A DNA stretch of 37,965 nucleotides. It comes from Terrihalobacillus insolitus (GTDB lineage: Bacteria; Bacillota; Bacilli; Bacillales; Amphibacillaceae). Location: assembly GCF_028416575.1 (NCBI RefSeq), contig NZ_JAMQKB010000026.1, positions 1 to 37,965 of the forward strand. Reading direction: 5' to 3'. Within the stretch, counting starts at the first letter, position 1. The number at the start of each line of letters is the position of its first letter. Both the position numbers and the translations under genes were made by a program. The notes under the pieces were generated by a model, which made no database searches, had not been told where the DNA came from, and saw only the letters and a program-made list of their open reading frames with translations. This document shows positions 37,900 to 37,965 of the stretch, piece by piece.

Positions 37900-37965
37900 T
37901 ATGTTAAATTTTACCATTAGGTTTTTCTTTTATTTTTGTGTATAAGTGCCGAATTTCTATTATTT

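Overview
This window is the chromosomal replication-origin region of an endospore-forming Bacillaceae bacterium (Bacillota). The conserved origin-side order rpmH-rnpA-spoIIIJ-jag-mnmE-mnmG-rsmG-noc-soj-spo0J, then yyaC, yyzM, ychF, rpsF-ssb-rpsR, yybS-gdpP-rplI-dnaC, purA and walRKHIJ-htrA is that of Bacillus and its relatives. yyaC, spo0J and spoIIIJ point to sporulation. The low-GC sequence and the short dispersed repeats would suit a halotolerant genus near Oceanobacillus or Virgibacillus, but the genus is a guess. oriC lies at or just past the right edge: a perfect DnaA box follows the rpmH promoter, and dnaA itself is outside the window. Almost all genes are on the minus strand and run away from the origin.

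Right part (about 26-38 kb): ribosomal protein L34, RNase P protein, the YidC-type insertase and KhpB/Jag; the MnmE/MnmG tRNA wobble-uridine enzymes and the 16S rRNA methyltransferase RsmG; the nucleoid occlusion protein Noc; and the ParA/ParB pair Soj-Spo0J with three parS-like palindromes nearby. A DUF554 membrane protein and the forespore gene yyaC follow. A cluster of DnaA boxes lies in the jag-mnmE gap.

Middle (about 15.6-26 kb): a YkvI-type membrane protein, YyzM, YchF and the rpsF-ssb-rpsR operon with a likely S6:S18 leader RNA. Next comes the most distinctive part, a serine block: a T-box leader whose specifier reads AGC (Ser), a class V aminotransferase, serA, and a convergent HAD phosphatase resembling YsaA. 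Together these could provide the whole 3-phosphoglycerate to serine pathway. A TnpB-only IS200/IS605-type element with a frameshifted tnpB sits between the T-box terminator and the operon, so leader and operon are separated by about 1.9 kb. Two inverted copies of a roughly 155-bp MITE-like repeat flank this middle segment.

Left part (1-15.6 kb): yybS, the c-di-AMP phosphodiesterase gdpP, rplI, the replicative helicase and purA (with a possible PurR operator); then an M23 cell-wall peptidase whose promoter carries WalR-type boxes, next to the essential walRK operon with walH, walI, walJ and htrA. The left edge is a tandem 194-bp repeat array with nested inverted repeats.
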